A DNA stretch of 6,743 nucleotides from Candidatus Izemoplasma sp. Lineage in GTDB: Bacteria > Bacillota_I > Bacilli_A > Izemoplasmatales > Izemoplasmataceae. The translations under genes and the position numbers were made by a program. The notes below the pieces were generated by a model. The model made no database searches. It worked only from the letters and a program-made list of their open reading frames with translations, and was not told the DNA's origin. Every line of letters starts with the position of its first letter. Position 1 is the first letter of the stretch. The stretch spans positions 1 to 6,743 of the forward strand of contig SLPE01000034.1 of the NCBI GenBank assembly GCA_007132145.1, written 5' to 3'. Of the stretch, positions 6,265 to 6,743 are shown piece after piece.

Positions 6265-6388
6265 GTGGGAATGCGTTGTCAAGACACGCCTGACCCACGG
6301 GAGAAACGAAAATGATTAGCGTACAAACAAGTTGTGCTGTAAAATGTCAAATCGAAACAACGACAACCATTCTGGCTGAATTTTCGTT
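6265..6388 (+). ncRNA. Structured leader RNA upstream of glmS, class unknown
   Basis: Two structural elements can be drawn. First, GTGGG (6265-6269) pairs with CCCAC (6294-6298) around an inner stem GCG-TGT/ACACGC with a CAAG loop (6273-6289). Second, AACGAAAAT (6305-6313) pairs perfectly with ATTTTCGTT (6380-6388). After a 2-base bulge this continues as TTAGC (6316-6320) with GCTGA (6375-6379), 14 pairs in all, one of them G-U. The first inner half can instead form a local hairpin, AGC..ACAA/TTGTGCT (6318-6338). With a promoter before it and a terminator-like hairpin behind it, this could be a riboswitch-like attenuator or a separate small RNA of about 170 bases. I looked for the cobalamin riboswitch B12 box and CACTGT core and did not find them in the right order. 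No known class is assigned. Confidence 0.45.
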
Positions 6389-6413
6389 CACCGCGCAACA
6401 CAAACAAGGATGA
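6312..6413 (+). CDS. 33-codon leader ORF, possible leader peptide
   Basis: An ATG at 6312 opens 33 codons ending at TGA 6411-6413. GGGAG (6299-6303) sits 8 bases before it, a good ribosome site. The peptide begins MISVQTSCAVKCQ and contains a CxxxC pair, then ETTTTIL with four consecutive Thr codons. It has no membrane segment and no family I know. Codon choice (ACA, CAA, GTA, TGT, AGT) is unlike the neighbouring genes, so it may not encode a functional protein. The stop codon falls inside the left arm of the terminator-like hairpin at 6406-6432, and the start codon falls inside the long-range stem at 6305-6313. This geometry suits translation-coupled attenuation of glmS. Alternatively the ORF is a chance opening in a structured RNA. 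Confidence 0.4.
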   Translation: MISVQTSCAVKCQIETTTTILAEFSFTAQHKQG

Positions 6414-6434
6414 TTCAACCACGATCATCCTTTT
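6406..6434 (+). terminator. Terminator-like hairpin (attenuator) before glmS
   Basis: AAGGATGAT (6406-6414) and ATCATCCTT (6424-6432) form a perfect 9-bp stem with a 9-base loop. It is followed by a short U-tract, TTTT at 6431-6434, then ATAAT. The short tract suggests a weak or conditional terminator. It lies between the leader promoter and glmS with no full second promoter in view, so it would control read-through into glmS. It could alternatively be an operator palindrome in DNA. Confidence 0.55.
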
Positions 6435-6464
6435 ATAATGCCGCACTTCGGAGATGAGAGGCCC

Positions 6465-6743
6465 ATGAAGACCGTCGTCATAGGCGTTATCGGCGCCGAC
6501 GTTCACGCCGTAGGCAACAAAATCATCGAACATGTCTTGGAAGACCATGGATTCAATGTCGTCAACATCGGTGTCTTGAGTTCACAAGAAGACTTCATCA
6601 ACGCGGCGATCGAAACGAATGCCGTCGCGATTTTGGTCTCTTCGCTTTACGGCCATGGTGAAATGGACTGCAAGTACATGCGGGAGAACTGTCAAGAAGC
6701 GGGACTGTCCGATATCTTGCTCTACGTCGGCGGCAACATCGTC
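6465..6743 (+). CDS. glmS: Glutamate mutase (methylaspartate mutase) S chain, N-terminal part (runs off right edge)
   Basis: The S (sigma) chain binds coenzyme B12 and, with the E chain, converts L-glutamate to threo-3-methylaspartate, the first step of the methylaspartate route of glutamate fermentation. The 93 visible residues show the Rossmann-like B12-binding fold: [11 protein letters not shown] with D12, H14 and G17 (the DxHxxG motif, whose His ligates cobalt), [11 protein letters not shown] at 34-44, the SxL motif at S59-L61 in [12 protein letters not shown], and LLYVGGNI at 85-92. From memory it is very close to clostridial GlmS/MutS, which are about 137 residues, so about two thirds is present. 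This gene is not glucosamine-6-phosphate synthase, which shares the symbol. Ribosome site: GGAG at 6450-6453 (11 bases away) or GAGAGG at 6456-6461 (3 bases). Partner genes (mutL, glmE, methylaspartate ammonia-lyase) are expected downstream, outside the window. Confidence 0.93.
   Translation, partial: MKTVVIGVIGADVHAVGNKIIEHVLEDHGFNVVNIGVLSSQEDFINAAIETNAVAILVSSLYGHGEMDCKYMRENCQEAGLSDILLYVGGNIV

Noticed and set aside
6260..6465. Canonical cobalamin riboswitch before glmS
   Set aside because: Expected from the enzyme's cofactor, but neither the B12 box nor the CCCGCCACTGT core appears in the correct order. GCTGTAA at 6336-6342 is only a fragmentary resemblance.
6279..6548. 89-codon minus-strand open frame opposite the leader and glmS
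   Set aside because: It overlaps the conserved glmS coding start and the leader hairpins, with no ribosome site or family similarity.

Overview
The window comes from a bacterium of the Bacillota or a closely related lineage that uses the standard genetic code: TGA is used as a stop and Trp is TGG. This rests on an RNase J resembling Bacillus RnjA, a soluble YutG-type PgpA, strong AGGAG-type ribosome sites and TATAAT promoters. Genes are moderately GC-rich, with a bias for codons such as GTC, ATC, GAC and TTC. The intergenic spaces are AT-rich. I cannot name a genus. I see no mobile elements, CRISPR, tRNA or rRNA.

Layout. On the minus strand, 1-503 is the N-terminal part of RNase J (rnjA), running off the left edge. 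It is transcribed divergently from priA through a compact 140-base spacer holding back-to-back promoters and a GC-rich hairpin at the start of the rnjA leader. On the plus strand follow priA (644-2989, replication restart helicase) and fmt (3010-3927, Met-tRNA formyltransferase), closely coupled and without the def gene often found between them. A new promoter (3943-3970) then serves pgpA (4002-4565, YutG-type phosphatidylglycerophosphatase) and a six-helix membrane protein with a C-terminal HD-GYP-like domain whose catalytic residues look lost (4582-6129). A strong terminator (6145-6170) ends this unit.

The last 600 bases hold the most regulated-looking part: a cre-like (CcpA) operator, a good promoter, a leader of about 200 bases and the start of glmS (6465 to the right edge). 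glmS encodes the cobalamin-binding S chain of glutamate mutase. The leader carries a 5' hairpin, a long-range stem, a 33-codon ORF with a good ribosome site, and a terminator-like hairpin that contains the stop codon of that ORF. This looks like a conditional attenuation region, or a separate small RNA, in front of a coenzyme-B12-dependent glutamate fermentation operon. I do not recognise a standard cobalamin riboswitch in it.

The left part is housekeeping (RNA decay, replication restart, translation initiation), the middle is membrane lipid and an unknown membrane regulator, and the right edge starts an amino-acid fermentation operon. The points most worth following up are the glmS leader, the degenerate HD-GYP membrane protein, and the Fmt whose tRNA-recognition loop is shortened and has lost most of its basic residues.
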